A program made the translations under genes and the position numbers. Below the pieces are notes generated by a model. It ran no database searches and was not told the DNA's origin. It saw only the letters and a list, made by a program, of their open reading frames with translations. Source: Bacillota bacterium (GTDB taxonomy: Bacteria > Bacillota > UBA4882 > UBA10575). From it: a stretch of 64,000 bases of DNA. Below are positions 1 to 9,606 of this stretch, in pieces (positions within the stretch are counted from its first letter, which is position 1; every line of letters starts with the position of its first letter). The DNA lies in contig DUNX01000038.1 in the NCBI GenBank assembly GCA_012839115.1, positions 1 through 64,000 on the forward strand, given 5' to 3'.

Positions 1-2
1 AA

Positions 3-248
3 CAGATGGATTTGGACGATTGGTATTACAGCCAGTTCAGGATCGGCGAAAAAGGAAGAGTTCCGAAAGAAGTTAATCTAAAGCGCTTCCTTGATTATAT
101 TAAAGAAGAATACAATAGAAGCGACGACCTCTGGCTGGGCGCGGTGGAATTCGGCATAATGTATAACGATCAGACAGCCGGGCAGGGCTTGGTCAAAAAA
201 CTCGATTATATCATAAACGGTGAAAGAGTGAGTTCGGGCCGCCCATGA
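3..248 (+). CDS. C-terminal end of an unidentified protein (possibly GH12-like), partial
   Basis: The reading frame is open from the window edge, so this is probably the last ~80 codons of a longer gene; the first ATG is at 6. The visible protein has a helix-like basic stretch followed by WLGAVEFGIMYND and a beta-rich LDYIINGERV end. That order (a DFL-like helix, then W-L-x-x-V-E-F-G) resembles the C-terminal strands of GH12 endoglucanases, and secreted glycosidases occur elsewhere in the window, but the match is from memory and weak. The gene upstream is not visible, and there is no clear terminator before the rimP promoter. Confidence 0.45.
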   Translation, partial: QMDLDDWYYSQFRIGEKGRVPKEVNLKRFLDYIKEEYNRSDDLWLGAVEFGIMYNDQTAGQGLVKKLDYIINGERVSSGRP

Positions 249-371
249 TGTTACAGGACAAGAGTCGACTCACCGGGCGGCCGGAAGATTGGTTAAAGGG
301 TCGATTAGGGCGGGTTTTGCTTTTTCAATTTAGGGGATTGGCAAAATTTTTCACCGCAGCCGGTGAGCCTC

Positions 372-400
372 TTGTTAAAATTTTTGAAGTATGATATACT
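372..400 (+). promoter_or_regulatory. sigma-A promoter of the rimP-nusA-infB operon
   Basis: TTGTTA (372-377) and TATACT (395-400) are separated by 17 bp, matching the vegetative consensus at 4/6 and 5/6. It lies about 95 bp upstream of rimP, after a 120-bp stretch with no visible gene, and is the only good promoter before the operon. Confidence 0.7.
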
Positions 401-493
401 ATGGGCGATTGAGATTTTCCAAGAAGGAGTGGGCGCGACCCACTCTTTCATCTTATCGAGCTAATCTGAGGAAGGGAAAGAAGAGGGAGAAGG

Positions 494-958
494 ATGGAGG
501 AGAAAAAATCCCCGTTAAGGGAGATCGTGGAGCAGGCCGGTGCGGAACTCGGATACGAAGTGATTGCTCTTCGCTTCACCAGAGAAGGCTCCCACCGGGT
601 GCTGAAGGTCTTTATTGATCGCCCTGAGGGGATCACCATTAAGGACTGCGAGGTTTTCAGCGGACATTTAAGCGCCGTTTTGGATGAGCAAGATCCGATT
701 TCCGGCGCGTATCTGCTGGAGGTTTCTTCACCCGGGATTGACCGGCCTTTAACAAAACCCGAACACTTCCAAAGGTTTGCCGGAGAACCGGTGGAATTAA
801 GGCTCTACTCTCCCTGGCAGGGACGGAAGAAGATAAAAGGGATACTTGCCGGGTGGTCCGCACAGGAAGACGGTGCGGTTTTGGTAGAGGCCGGCGGCGA
901 AAAGTTGGCCGTACCCTGGCGCATGGTAGCCAAAGCCCGTTTGGCTCCGGATATTTAA
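494..958 (+). CDS. rimP: ribosome maturation factor RimP
   Basis: RimP binds the free 30S subunit and assists late 16S/S12 assembly in the cytoplasm. The 154-residue product has the family length and layout: an N-terminal alpha/beta domain (EIVEQAGAELGYEVIALRF, then VLKVFIDRPEGITIKDCE) containing the LEVSSPGIDRPL signature at about residues 75-86, and a C-terminal SH3-like barrel. ATG 494 follows a purine-rich GAGAAGG ribosome site. It is the first gene of the operon, immediately before nusA, as in most Bacillota; usually polC precedes it, but here polC lies 36 kb downstream. Confidence 0.95.
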   Translation: MEEKKSPLREIVEQAGAELGYEVIALRFTREGSHRVLKVFIDRPEGITIKDCEVFSGHLSAVLDEQDPISGAYLLEVSSPGIDRPLTKPEHFQRFAGEPVELRLYSPWQGRKKIKGILAGWSAQEDGAVLVEAGGEKLAVPWRMVAKARLAPDI

Positions 959-996
959 GGCCTGTAAAGTAAGGAATAAGGGAGGAAAATCAGGAA

Positions 997-2553
997 ATGA
1001 ACCGCGATTTGGTTGAGGCCTTGGCGGTGGTGGAAAAAGAAAAAGGCATCTCCAAGGATATTTTAATCGACGCCATTGAATCGGCGCTTACTTCCGCCTA
1101 CAAAAAAGACCAAAAAGGAGCACAAAAGGTAAGGGTTCAGCTGGACCCAGAAACTGGTGATTTCCGCGTTTTTACCTATAAAACCGTAGTGGAGGAGAAA
1201 AACGACGACGCAGCGGAAATAACCCTTTCCGAAGCAAAAGCCATTGACCCCCAATACCAGCTTGGAGATGAAGTAGAGATAGAAATCTTCCCCAAGGAGT
1301 TCGGCCGTATTGCGGCGCAAACCGCCAAGCAGGTAGTAGTACAAAGGATCCGCGAGGCGGAACGGACCTTAATTTATGAGGAGTATTCCTCCCGGGTCAG
1401 CGATATTATTACCGGTGTGGTCAGGCGTTTTGAACAAAAAACGGTCTTTATCGATCTCGGACGGGCGGAGGCAATTTTGCCTGTGGGTGAACAGATCCCC
1501 GGCGAACGCTACGAGCAGGGGTCAAGGATCAAAACCTACCTGGTAGAGGTGAAAAAAACCACCAAAGGACCGCAGATTATCCTCTCCCGGACCCGGAACG
1601 GTCTTTTGACAAGACTTTTGGAACTTGAGGTCCCGGAGATTCAAGAAGGGATTGTGGAGATCAAGGCGGTCGCCAGGGAACCCGGGATCCGTTCCAAAGT
1701 TGCGGTTTACAGCAAATATGAAAATGTTGACCCGGTGGGGGCCTGTGTGGGGACCCGGGGTTCCCGCATCCAGATGATCGTCCGGGAATTAAGGGGTGAA
1801 AAGATCGATGTCATCCCCTGGCAACCCGAACCCGAGCTTTTTATCATCCGGGCGATGAGTCCGGCCCGGGTCTATGATGTTAAGCTTCTGCCCAGTAAAA
1901 AAGTGGCGCTGGTTATTGTGCCCGACAACCAGCTTTCTCTGGCCATAGGGAAAGAAGGGCAAAATGCCCGGCTGGCCGCACGGTTGACCGGGTGGAAAGT
2001 GGACATTAAGAGCGAGACCCAGGCAGAAGAGGCCCGGGAGGAGATCGAAGCCCTGCTGGAGGAGGAAAGGGAACTTCAAGCCCAGGCGGAAATAGAGCTC
2101 GAAGAAGCCTTACTCCCCGAGAATGAGGAAGAGGAATTGACGGCGATTGAAGGAGAGCCGGAAGAAGAGATCTTTGCCGGAGAGGAAGACGAGGAAGAGT
2201 TTGTTCCTGGGGACTTCATCCCCGAAGAAGTAGAAAAGGTTGAAGAGGAAGAAGAGGAAAGACCGGTGAAGAAAAAGGCGAAAAAACGTTTACGCCGGCG
2301 GGAAAAATCCAGGGATTTGATGGACGAGATGGAAGAAGGAATAGATCTCTTTGAAGATATAATAAAAGAAGATGAGCAGGAGACGGCCGCGCAACCGCAG
2401 GAAGAAGAGACAGAGGTGGTCTTCAGCGAGGAGAGTGCCAGCGGTTTTACCATTGGTCAGCTTTTGGCCGATCAATTAAAAGCAAAGCTCAGCGGGGAAG
2501 GAGAGGGAGAAAAAGAATCAGGGCAGAAGAAAAAGGGGAGTAAATCCAAATGA
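997..2553 (+). CDS. nusA: transcription termination/antitermination factor NusA with acidic tail
   Basis: NusA binds RNA polymerase and nascent RNA and modulates pausing, termination and antitermination. Residues 1-130 form the polymerase-binding domain, ~135-200 the S1 domain, and ~205-345 the two KH domains ([13 protein letters not shown] and [18 protein letters not shown]). Bacillus NusA ends near residue 370; here ~170 further residues follow, first a very Glu/Asp-rich stretch broken by a basic [13 protein letters not shown] patch, then a Lys/Gly tail. GGGAGGA precedes ATG 997. The stop overlaps the rnpM start (ATGA). The tail looks disordered; its role is unknown. Confidence 0.95.
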   Translation: MNRDLVEALAVVEKEKGISKDILIDAIESALTSAYKKDQKGAQKVRVQLDPETGDFRVFTYKTVVEEKNDDAAEITLSEAKAIDPQYQLGDEVEIEIFPKEFGRIAAQTAKQVVVQRIREAERTLIYEEYSSRVSDIITGVVRRFEQKTVFIDLGRAEAILPVGEQIPGERYEQGSRIKTYLVEVKKTTKGPQIILSRTRNGLLTRLLELEVPEIQEGIVEIKAVAREPGIRSKVAVYSKYENVDPVGACVGTRGSRIQMIVRELRGEKIDVIPWQPEPELFIIRAMSPARVYDVKLLPSKKVALVIVPDNQLSLAIGKEGQNARLAARLTGWKVDIKSETQAEEAREEIEALLEEERELQAQAEIELEEALLPENEEEELTAIEGEPEEEIFAGEEDEEEFVPGDFIPEEVEKVEEEEEERPVKKKAKKRLRRREKSRDLMDEMEEGIDLFEDIIKEDEQETAAQPQEEETEVVFSEESASGFTIGQLLADQLKAKLSGEGEGEKESGQKKKGSKSK

Positions 2554-2834
2554 AGCGGCGCGTTAAGAAGATTCCCCGGCGCACCTGTATCGGTTGCGGG
2601 ACAATCCGTAATAAAAAAGAACTTTTGCGCATTGTCCGCACTCCCGAGCAGGAAGTGCTTCTTGACCCGACGGGAAAAAAGTCCGGCCGGGGGGCCTATA
2701 TCTGTCCCGCAGTGGACTGCTTGGAAAAAGCCTTTAAAGGAGATTTACTGGCGAAAAAATTGGAGGCAACTATTACCCCACCGGATAAGGAACGGTTACG
2801 GGAGCAATTGGCAACCGTGATTCCTGGTGAATAA
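2550..2834 (+). CDS. rnpM: RNase P modulator RnpM (YlxR family)
   Basis: A small basic protein of 94 residues carrying the YlxR signature RRTCIGC near the start, a KKELLRIV strand, then GRGAYICP and a conserved downstream Cys. YlxR has been described as a nucleoid-associated regulator and as an RNase P-binding modulator; that knowledge is from the family, not this sequence. The gene overlaps nusA by 4 bp and ylxQ by 8 bp, so it is translationally coupled. Confidence 0.92.
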   Translation: MKRRVKKIPRRTCIGCGTIRNKKELLRIVRTPEQEVLLDPTGKKSGRGAYICPAVDCLEKAFKGDLLAKKLEATITPPDKERLREQLATVIPGE

Positions 2835-3180
2835 GATCCTGTCTCTCCTTGGGTTGGCACGGCGGGCAGGAAAAACGGTCTTGGGCTTTGACTCTACCTG
2901 TGCAGCCATGGAAAAGGGTCGTATCCGGCTGGTGATCATGGCGGGGGATACCGCGGTCAATACCCGGAAGAAGATGGAGAAAAACTGCCGCCGTCATAAC
3001 GTGCCCTTTTACTACCTTGCCAACCGCGAAGAATTGGGTCGCGCCATCGGGAAAAAGGCCCAAGTTGTCTTGGGATTGCCCACCCACGGTTTAACAGGGT
3101 TAATCATGAAAGAGCTTACCGCGTACGCGCGCGCGGGGGGTGTTGCGCAGCGCGTACCTTGTGAGGATGATAAGAAATAA
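2827..3180 (+). CDS. ylxQ: L7Ae/L30e-family K-turn RNA-binding protein YlxQ
   Basis: 117 residues with the L7Ae-type fold: the opening [17 protein letters not shown] is diagnostic of bacterial YlxQ, followed by [15 protein letters not shown] and the region around the [11 protein letters not shown] helix. The start is GTG 2827, inside the end of rnpM. The last ~20 residues ([17 protein letters not shown]) are not family-like and are encoded by a CpG-rich tract that forms an 8-bp inverted repeat, suggesting the original C-terminus was altered by that tract. The function is inferred to be ribosome- or RNase P-associated. Confidence 0.9.
   Translation: MNKILSLLGLARRAGKTVLGFDSTCAAMEKGRIRLVIMAGDTAVNTRKKMEKNCRRHNVPFYYLANREELGRAIGKKAQVVLGLPTHGLTGLIMKELTAYARAGGVAQRVPCEDDKK
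3123..3157 (+). repeat. CpG-rich inverted repeat at the 3' end of ylxQ
   Basis: GTACGCGC (3123-3130) is the exact reverse complement of GCGCGTAC (3150-3157), giving an 8-bp stem around a G-rich loop. The left arm lies in a 15-base perfectly alternating purine-pyrimidine run starting at 3121. There is no T-run, so it is not an intrinsic terminator; it sits between ylxQ and the infB ribosome site. Confidence 0.6.
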
Positions 3181-3194
3181 CTGGAGGTGGTTTG

Positions 3195-5750
3195 ATGTCG
3201 AAGAAAATACGCGTCCACGAGCTAAGTAAAGAATTGGGGATCCAGAGCAAAGACTTGATCCGCATTTTAAATGAATTGGGCGCCGGAGTAAAAAACCACA
3301 TGAGTACGGTGGATGATCAGTATTTGGAACAGATCCGCCGGTCTTTCAATACCGGCGTCAAAAAACAACGCACACCTGTGAAAAAAGATAAACCGGAGCC
3401 CCCGCGGAAAGAGGACGCGCCACGCGTACCGGATCTGGAGAAGAAGGCAAAAGCGACCACCTCTTCTGAGAAAAAGCAACCGGTTGCGAAGAAGCCAACT
3501 GCTGCAACGAAAGCCAAACCTGTGAAAGAAGCAGCTGCGAAAACAATGGTGGACCGGCAAAAAACTACGGTAAAAAAAGCCAAGGAAAAGGAGGAACCTT
3601 CCCCCGGGAAAAAACCGGCTGCCGTAGCAAAACCGCAGCAACAGCCGGCTATGCCCCCCAAAAGACAGGAGACTGCCGTTGCCACCAGTAAGAAACCGGC
3701 GAGGCCTGCCAGTGGCGAAAAGCCGAAAGCCGCCGTTGCCCCGGGTAAACCGGCCGCGCGGGTGGAGGCCAAGAAGGAACGGTCTGTTCCTCCAGGTAAA
3801 GGCGGAGTAAGGCAAAAGCCGGCGGCGGGTGCGCACGGTGCGCACGAGAAGACGGTGAAAAAATTCCCAGAAAAAAAAGGGAAGGGAAGAGCGCCGTCGC
3901 CGCAGGCGCAAAGGCGTCCGCAGCGCCCGCCAGGAAGGAGACCGGGCAGGAAAGGAGCCCGTCCTTCGCAACCCACCACCAACGTTAAGTCGGTACAGAT
4001 CCCCGGCAGCATTACGGTAAAAGAGTTTGCCCAGGCGATAGAGGTGGCGGCGACTGAGGTAATCAAGAGACTGATCGCTTTGGGGGTTATGGCCGGGATT
4101 AACCAGGAGATTGATTTTGATACCGCCGCTTTGGTGGGCGAAGAGTTCGGCGTGAAAGTAACGGCCGCTCCTACCGAGGAAGAGATCCTTAAGGTGGAAG
4201 AGATCGACGACGACCCCGCTTCCCTCCAGCCGCGCTGGCCGGTGGTAACCATTATGGGCCATGTTGACCACGGAAAAACATCCCTGCTTGACGCCATCCG
4301 GGAGTCAAATGTCACCGCTTTGGAAGCCGGAGGCATTACCCAGCATATCGGCGCCTACCAAGTGGAAGTGAAAGGGAAAAAAGTTACTTTTGTGGATACC
4401 CCGGGGCATGAAGCCTTTACCGCCATGCGGGCCAGAGGCGCCCAGGTCACAGATATTGCCGTGCTGGTGGTAGCGGCGGATGACGGGGTAATGCCGCAGA
4501 CAGTAGAGGCGATCAACCACGCCAAAGCGGCCCAGATCCCAATTATTGTGGCGGTTAACAAGATCGATAAACCAGCTGCCAACCCGGACCGGGTGAAACA
4601 GGAACTGGTCCAGTACGAATTGGTCCCTGAAGACTGGGGCGGCGATACGGTCTTTGTGGAGGTTTCCGCCCTTAAAAAGCAAGGGTTGGACGAATTACTC
4701 GACATGATTCTTTTAGTCGCTGAATTGCGGGAATTAAGAGCCAATCCCAACCGTCCGGCCAAGGGAACGGTGATCGAGGCCAAACTGGATAAAGGCCGCG
4801 GCCCGGTGGCTACGGTCCTGGTCCAGAACGGTACCCTCAAGTTGGGGGATACAGTGATCGCCGGGATGTTCTCCGGTAAAGTCCGGGCTCTGGTCAATGA
4901 TAAAGGAAAACAAGTGCGCAAGGTCGGTCCTTCCGAGCCTGTGGAGATAATTGGCCTGGACGATCTCCCGGAAGCCGGCGACACTTTTTACGTTACCGAT
5001 GAAAAGATGGCCCGCCAGTTGGCAGAGAAAAGACAGCAGTTCCACAGGGAAAAAGAGATTAAAAAATACCAGCGGGTTAGTTTGGACGATCTTTTTGACC
5101 GGATTAAGGAGGGCCAGATCAAGGAGTTAAATATCATCCTCAAAGCCGATGTCCACGGGACGGTGGAGGCGACCCGCCAATCTTTGGAACAGTTGGCCAC
5201 CGATGAGGTGCGGGTCAGGGTGATCCATGGCGGCGTAGGCGCGGTTAATGAAAGCGATGTCATGCTGGCTTCCGCTTCCAACGCAGTGATTATTGGTTTT
5301 AATGTCCGGCCCGATCCTATCGCCAAACGCCTGGCGGAAAGAGAAAAGGTGGACATCCGCCTTTACCGGGTAATCTATAACATCATTGATGACGTGCAGA
5401 AGGCGATGGAAGGCATGCTGGCCCCCGAATACCATGAGGTTGTCTTGGGACGGGCGGAGGTCAGGGCCGTCTTTAAAGTACCGAAAGTCGGAAGTGTGGC
5501 CGGCAGTTATGTGACGGAAGGAAAGATCACCAGAAATGCCGAGGCTAGAGTGCTCAGGGATAATGTGGTCATTCATGAAGGCAAGATCGATAGTTTGAAG
5601 CGGTTTAAGGATGACGTCAGGGAAGTTGCCAGCGGTTTTGAGTGCGGTATAGGACTTGAGAAGTTCAACGACGTAAAAGAAGGCGATATCATCGAGGCTT
5701 TTATCATCGAAGCTGTTAAGAGAACAGGAACAACCGATACCGGGGGATGA
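3195..5750 (+). CDS. infB: translation initiation factor IF-2
   Basis: IF-2 is the GTPase that places initiator tRNA on the 30S subunit and promotes subunit joining. Residues 1-53 are the first IF2_N module, 54-265 a long Lys/Ala/Pro-rich linker, ~270-325 the second IF2_N module, and the GTPase domain starts with GHVDHGKTS (355-363), DTPGHE and NKID, followed by domains II-IV. ATG 3195 is preferred over TTG 3192 because GGAGGTGG ends only one base before the TTG. The linker includes GAHGAHEK, encoded by two tandem GGTGCGCAC copies near 3829. It is co-transcribed with rbfA. Confidence 0.96.
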   Translation: MSKKIRVHELSKELGIQSKDLIRILNELGAGVKNHMSTVDDQYLEQIRRSFNTGVKKQRTPVKKDKPEPPRKEDAPRVPDLEKKAKATTSSEKKQPVAKKPTAATKAKPVKEAAAKTMVDRQKTTVKKAKEKEEPSPGKKPAAVAKPQQQPAMPPKRQETAVATSKKPARPASGEKPKAAVAPGKPAARVEAKKERSVPPGKGGVRQKPAAGAHGAHEKTVKKFPEKKGKGRAPSPQAQRRPQRPPGRRPGRKGARPSQPTTNVKSVQIPGSITVKEFAQAIEVAATEVIKRLIALGVMAGINQEIDFDTAALVGEEFGVKVTAAPTEEEILKVEEIDDDPASLQPRWPVVTIMGHVDHGKTSLLDAIRESNVTALEAGGITQHIGAYQVEVKGKKVTFVDTPGHEAFTAMRARGAQVTDIAVLVVAADDGVMPQTVEAINHAKAAQIPIIVAVNKIDKPAANPDRVKQELVQYELVPEDWGGDTVFVEVSALKKQGLDELLDMILLVAELRELRANPNRPAKGTVIEAKLDKGRGPVATVLVQNGTLKLGDTVIAGMFSGKVRALVNDKGKQVRKVGPSEPVEIIGLDDLPEAGDTFYVTDEKMARQLAEKRQQFHREKEIKKYQRVSLDDLFDRIKEGQIKELNIILKADVHGTVEATRQSLEQLATDEVRVRVIHGGVGAVNESDVMLASASNAVIIGFNVRPDPIAKRLAEREKVDIRLYRVIYNIIDDVQKAMEGMLAPEYHEVVLGRAEVRAVFKVPKVGSVAGSYVTEGKITRNAEARVLRDNVVIHEGKIDSLKRFKDDVREVASGFECGIGLEKFNDVKEGDIIEAFIIEAVKRTGTTDTGG

Positions 5751-5794
5751 GGTTTTTCACGCCCACGCGTATACGCCTTATAGGGGGTGAGGAG

Positions 5795-6157
5795 ATGTTT
5801 GATCACCGGGCGGAGCGCCTGGCAGGATTAATCAAGGAAGAACTGGGGAAACTGTTGCAAAAGGAGATAAAGGATCCCAGAATCGGTTTTGTCTCCATCA
5901 CCAAGGTGAAAGTTTCCAGGGACAGAAGCCACGCCAAGGTCTACGTCAGTATCTTTGGCGACAAGGACCAGCAGGAGAATACAATGGCGGGGCTGGAAAG
6001 CGCCAAAGGTTTTATCCGTCTTGAACTTGGGAAAAGAATCCGTAGCCGTCACACTCCGGAAATTCAGTTTATTGTCGATTCTTCGCTGGAGGAAAGTGCG
6101 CGTATATTTTCGCTTTTGGATGAAATCAGCAGTGAACAGGGAGAGAAACAGCAGTGA
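5795..6157 (+). CDS. rbfA: 30S ribosome-binding factor RbfA
   Basis: RbfA is a KH-fold 16S maturation factor acting with RimP and IF-2 during late 30S assembly. From ATG 5795 the protein is 120 residues, beginning MFDHRAERLAGLIKEELGKLL, with KDPRIGFVSITKVKVSRD and a region ending in FIVDSSLEESARIF, all typical. An upstream in-frame ATG at 5747 overlaps the infB stop, but it would add residues unlike the family and encoded by an alternating tract (5762-5774); GGGGGTGAGGAG directly before 5795 decides the start. The stop overlaps the nrnA GTG. Confidence 0.93.
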   Translation: MFDHRAERLAGLIKEELGKLLQKEIKDPRIGFVSITKVKVSRDRSHAKVYVSIFGDKDQQENTMAGLESAKGFIRLELGKRIRSRHTPEIQFIVDSSLEESARIFSLLDEISSEQGEKQQ

Positions 6158-7158
6158 CCGGAAGAGAAGAGATCCTGCATCTCTTGGCAAAATATAATCG
6201 TTATTTACTCGGCTGTCATTTGCATCCCGATGGCGATGCCATCGGGTCTTTGTTGGCTCTTGGTTTGGCATTGGAAACCGCCGGCAAGGAAGTGGCGATG
6301 GTTCTTCCCGGAGGTGTTCCGGAGACCTTCCGCTTTCTAGAAGGGACAGAGAAGATATTACCAGCTCCTTCCCTCACCCCGGAGGTAATAATCGCTTTGG
6401 ACTGCGCCGACCGGGAACGGTTGCTCTTGCCCGAAGCAGTATTTGCCTCCGGCGCGCCGGTAGTCAATATTGATCACCATCTATCCAACTCCATGTTTGG
6501 TGATTTCAACTATGTCTTCCCCGAAGCGGGCGCCACCGGGGAGATCGTTTACGACCTCTTGGCCGGCGGCGGGTTTACGCTGGACAAAAGGATAGCAGAG
6601 GCCATTTATACTGCTGTGGCCACGGACACCGGGTTCTTTCGTTATTCCAATACCAGCAGCCGGGTGCTTTCCCTCGTTGCCAAACTGGTGGCCGGTTACG
6701 GGATTTCCCCATCCCGCATTGCCGAAGAAGTATATGAGGAGAGAAGTTACGACTCCCTCCGGCTGCTGGGGGAGGTCCTTTCCACTTTACGCCTTTCTGC
6801 AGACGGTAAAATCGCCTGGATGGCGCTGAGTCAACAATTAATGGCCGCATATTCCGTGCCGTTGGAAGAGACTGAAAACTTTGTCAACTATACTATCTCC
6901 ATTAGCGGTGTGGAAGTTGGTTTGTTTTTCAAGGAGATTACCCCGGGCGAGACGAAAGTGAGTTGGCGGTCAAGGATCACGGTGGATGTCAGCCGTCTGG
7001 CGGCTCATTTCGGCGGCGGGGGACACGCCCGGGCGGCGGGTTGCACTATTAAAACCCCCATTTCGCAAGCGATTGAGCAGGTGCTTCCTTTTTTGCGCAG
7101 CTATTTGGCGGGCGCCGGCTTGAAAAACACGGCAGGGGACGAAAAAAAACGTGTTTAA
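6154..7158 (+). CDS. nrnA: DHH-family nanoRNase / pAp phosphatase NrnA
   Basis: NrnA degrades 2-5-nt RNA and dephosphorylates 3'-phosphoadenosine-5'-phosphate. The 334-residue protein shows the metal-binding DHH motifs in order: HPDGDAIGS (~23), DCADRE, NIDHHLSN (~107) and ATDTGFFRYSN, and the DHHA1 substrate loop FGGGGHARAAGC (~288). Translation starts at GTG 6154, overlapping rbfA by 4 bp, and ends inside truB by 8 bp. The position between rbfA and truB is standard in Bacillota and implies a link between RNA turnover and ribosome biogenesis. Confidence 0.94.
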   Translation: MTGREEILHLLAKYNRYLLGCHLHPDGDAIGSLLALGLALETAGKEVAMVLPGGVPETFRFLEGTEKILPAPSLTPEVIIALDCADRERLLLPEAVFASGAPVVNIDHHLSNSMFGDFNYVFPEAGATGEIVYDLLAGGGFTLDKRIAEAIYTAVATDTGFFRYSNTSSRVLSLVAKLVAGYGISPSRIAEEVYEERSYDSLRLLGEVLSTLRLSADGKIAWMALSQQLMAAYSVPLEETENFVNYTISISGVEVGLFFKEITPGETKVSWRSRITVDVSRLAAHFGGGGHARAAGCTIKTPISQAIEQVLPFLRSYLAGAGLKNTAGDEKKRV

Positions 7159-8083
7159 CGGTTTTTTGGTCATTAAGAAGGAACCCGGCTGCACCTCGCA
7201 CCAGGTGGTGGGTGAGCTAAGACGCCTGCTCGGAGAAGACCGGATCGGCCATACGGGAACTCTAGACCCCATGGCCTGCGGGGTTTTGGTTACCGCCTTA
7301 GGGCAGGCCACCAAGGTCATTCCTTATCTGGATGAAAAGCGCAAGCTCTACCGTGGGCGGTTGGTTTTGGGAGTGGTCACCGATACTCAAGATATCACCG
7401 GCCGGATTATTTCTCTGGACCGGGAAACCCGGATCTCCCGGGAAGCACTGGCCGCAGTTTTTCGGGGGAAAACCGGCGCCCAGGAACAACTCCCCCCGAT
7501 GTATTCTGCAGTCAAGGTTAAGGGGGAACCCCTTTACAAACAGGCTCGCCGCGGGCAGGAACTCCCCAGGGAAAAACGGAAAATCCACATTTACCGCCTG
7601 GAGTTTTCCGGCCCGGGAAAACCGGTCTACGGTTTTCAGGAGGGACCGGAGTTTCTGGTAGAATGTTCCAAAGGGACGTATGTGCGCACCCTCTGTCATG
7701 ATATCGGGCAGGAGCTTGGGTGCGGCGGTTGCCTGGGCGAACTGGAACGCCTGGCCTCCGGCCCATTCACCTTGGCAAATGCCTGGTCAATGGCGGAGAT
7801 TGCCGCCGCGGTCGAGGAGGGGACAGTGGCGGAAAAGATCATCCCGCCCCTGCAGGCGCTGGCGCATCTGCCACGGCTGGAACTGGACGCTGAAGTCGCT
7901 GCCCGGATCGAGCATGGGATGGCCGTTCCCGCCGGTGAAATAGGAGATACATACCGCGGGGGGAAGCCAGTTGCCGGTGTCGCCGGTGACCGGCTGGCGG
8001 CAATCCTGAAGCTTACCGGAAGGGACGGGAAAGAATTTTTCCAGCCGGTCAGGGTTTTCCCGCGGGCAACAGCAGACAGATAA
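7151..8083 (+). CDS. truB: tRNA pseudouridine(55) synthase TruB
   Basis: TruB forms pseudouridine 55 in the T-loop of tRNAs. The protein has GFLVIKKEPGCTSHQVV at the N-terminus, the catalytic-Asp motif GHTGTLDPMACGVL (~36-49), the substrate Tyr region PPMYSAVKVKGEPLYKQAR, and CSKGTYVRTLCHDIG. The C-terminal ~60 residues are the short TruB/PUA-like tail. GTG 7151 is inside the end of nrnA. At 310 residues it matches the usual length. The ribF start follows 19 bp later. Confidence 0.95.
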   Translation: MFNGFLVIKKEPGCTSHQVVGELRRLLGEDRIGHTGTLDPMACGVLVTALGQATKVIPYLDEKRKLYRGRLVLGVVTDTQDITGRIISLDRETRISREALAAVFRGKTGAQEQLPPMYSAVKVKGEPLYKQARRGQELPREKRKIHIYRLEFSGPGKPVYGFQEGPEFLVECSKGTYVRTLCHDIGQELGCGGCLGELERLASGPFTLANAWSMAEIAAAVEEGTVAEKIIPPLQALAHLPRLELDAEVAARIEHGMAVPAGEIGDTYRGGKPVAGVAGDRLAAILKLTGRDGKEFFQPVRVFPRATADR

Positions 8084-8102
8084 GGGCAAAGAAGGTGAAA
8101 AG

Positions 8103-9230
8103 GTGAAATCCTGGTTTTCCATTGCGAACATGCGCCGGGAATTGGGCGCGCACGCGCGCGGAGACCTTATGGTGACCATCGGCAATTTTGACGGTGTCCA
8201 CCGTGGCCACCAGCTTTTACTCAAGATACTGAAAGAAAAAGCGCAGGAAAATGGCTGGTTTAGCCTGGTTGTAACCTTCCGGGAACACCCCGCCGGCTTT
8301 TTACGGCAGGGTACCCCTTTGCTCTTAACAACAGTAGAAGAACGGTCCGCCGTCTTTAGCGGCTTGGGGTTGGACGGTTGCCTGGTTTTGGATTTCAACC
8401 AGGAACTGGCAAGCATGACTCCGGAGGAATTTTTGTCCCTGGCAAAGGATTGGGGCGCCCGGGGGTTTATTGTCGGGTACGATTTTCGTTTCGGCGCCGG
8501 GGCGGCCGGCGGGACCGGCGAGGTTTTGGAATTCTGCCGCCGCCACGGGTTGCTGGGGCAGGTCATCCCCCCGGTTAAGGTGGGAAGGGAGATCGTTTCC
8601 AGTTCCAGAATACGTGAGCTTCTCCAGGCCGGAGATCTGGCAAAGGCCAATCTGATGCTGGATCGCGCCTATATGATCACCGGGAGGGTGACCCACGGCG
8701 CCCGCCGCGGGCGGCTTTTGGGCTTTCCCACGGCCAACCTGGAATTGCCGGCAAACCGCTTGTTGCCCGGATCCGGGGTCTACCTTGTCCGGGTATTCTT
8801 TGACGGCCGGACCCACTTTGGCCTGGCCAATATCGGGGTGCGGCCGACTTTTTCCAGGACCCGGCCAGAGCCGGAAGGCCGGCTGGAGATAGAAAGCCGG
8901 CTCGAAACCGAAAATCAGTTAAAGACGGAAAACCAACCAGAGGCAGGAAACCAACTGAAGACAGAAGTCCATTCGGAGACAAATAACCAGCTAAAGGCGG
9001 AAAACGAGTTCAAGGCAGAAAACCGGCCAACAACAGAGATCCATCTCCTGGACGTGGCCGCGGATTTATACTACAAGACCATGGTTGTGGAGTTCTTGGC
9101 CTTTATCCGGAGGGAGCGGAAATTCCCTTCCGCCGCGGCGTTAGTCGCCCAGATGAAAAAGGACGAGCAGGCGGCGCGCAAGCTTCTGCAACGGCATTCT
9201 TTTTTTGCCAAGCAGACCCTGAGTGGTTAA
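8103..9230 (+). CDS. ribF: bifunctional riboflavin kinase/FMN adenylyltransferase with repeat insertion
   Basis: RibF converts riboflavin to FMN and FAD. The N-terminal adenylyltransferase has IGNFDGVHRGHQ (~22) and SSSRIRELL; the flavokinase domain has GRVTHGARRGRLLGFPTANLE. Between IGVRPTF and EIHLLD, normally joined by only a few residues, are about 60 residues of six-residue repeats (LKTENQ-like), making the protein 375 residues rather than ~310. The frame is intact, so expression is likely. The start is GTG 8103 after AAGGTGA. The segment GAHARGD near residue 17 is another product of an alternating CpG tract. It is the last gene before the tRNA. Confidence 0.93.
   Translation: MKSWFSIANMRRELGAHARGDLMVTIGNFDGVHRGHQLLLKILKEKAQENGWFSLVVTFREHPAGFLRQGTPLLLTTVEERSAVFSGLGLDGCLVLDFNQELASMTPEEFLSLAKDWGARGFIVGYDFRFGAGAAGGTGEVLEFCRRHGLLGQVIPPVKVGREIVSSSRIRELLQAGDLAKANLMLDRAYMITGRVTHGARRGRLLGFPTANLELPANRLLPGSGVYLVRVFFDGRTHFGLANIGVRPTFSRTRPEPEGRLEIESRLETENQLKTENQPEAGNQLKTEVHSETNNQLKAENEFKAENRPTTEIHLLDVAADLYYKTMVVEFLAFIRRERKFPSAAALVAQMKKDEQAARKLLQRHSFFAKQTLSG
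8862..9041 (+). repeat. ten 18-bp tandem repeats inside ribF
   Basis: Units start at 8862, 8880, 8898, 8916, 8934, 8952, 8970, 8988, 9006 and 9024. They are imperfect but phase-locked to six codons with consensus (R/Q)-L-K-x-E-N. Polar and charged residues predominate, suggesting an extended or helical solvent loop in the flavokinase domain. Confidence 0.88.
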
Positions 9231-9252
9231 GCGGGGGAACCAAAAGTTTTTC

Positions 9253-9281
9253 TTGACAAATCAGTACCGGCGCGGTAAACT
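9253..9281 (+). promoter_or_regulatory. strong sigma-A promoter of tRNA-Ala
   Basis: TTGACA (9253-9258), a 17-bp spacer and TAAACT (9276-9281), 20 bp before the tRNA 5' end. The perfect -35 box fits a stable-RNA gene. Confidence 0.8.
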
Positions 9282-9301
9282 AGTAGTTGACGTGGAAATA
9301 T

Positions 9302-9377
<76 letters not shown>

Positions 9378-9390
9378 AAAGAAGACAAAA

Positions 9391-9415
9391 AAACCCCCGC
9401 ATAAGCGGGGTTTTT
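9391..9415 (+). terminator. Rho-independent terminator after tRNA-Ala
   Basis: CCCCGC, loop ATAA, GCGGGG, then five T; flanking A residues extend the stem. It starts 14 nt after the tRNA 3' end. Confidence 0.85.
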
Positions 9416-9606
9416 GCTACTCTCGGGATGGATTGAGATGTGGGTGTTTTGTTTGAAATGACCCGGAAAATCGAGTTAAACTAAAATCGTAATACCCTTA
9501 CAATACGCGCGCAATACACAAACGGGTTTTTTCATACTGTTGTATTCCGGGGTTAAAAAACGCCGGATAAAAAACCTGCCCGCCTCCGGAAAGAAGAGGG
9601 GCGAGT

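Noticed and set aside
2040-2260. A TRAP-binding array suggested by frequent GAG triplets in nusA
   Set aside because: The triplets are Glu codons of the acidic tail, irregularly spaced and inside coding sequence rather than a leader.
3267-4336. Two long antisense ORFs (334 and 339 codons) over infB
   Set aside because: They mirror the repetitive Lys/Ala/Pro linker and GTPase of IF-2; composition is Arg/Phe/Ser-rich, without homology or ribosome sites.
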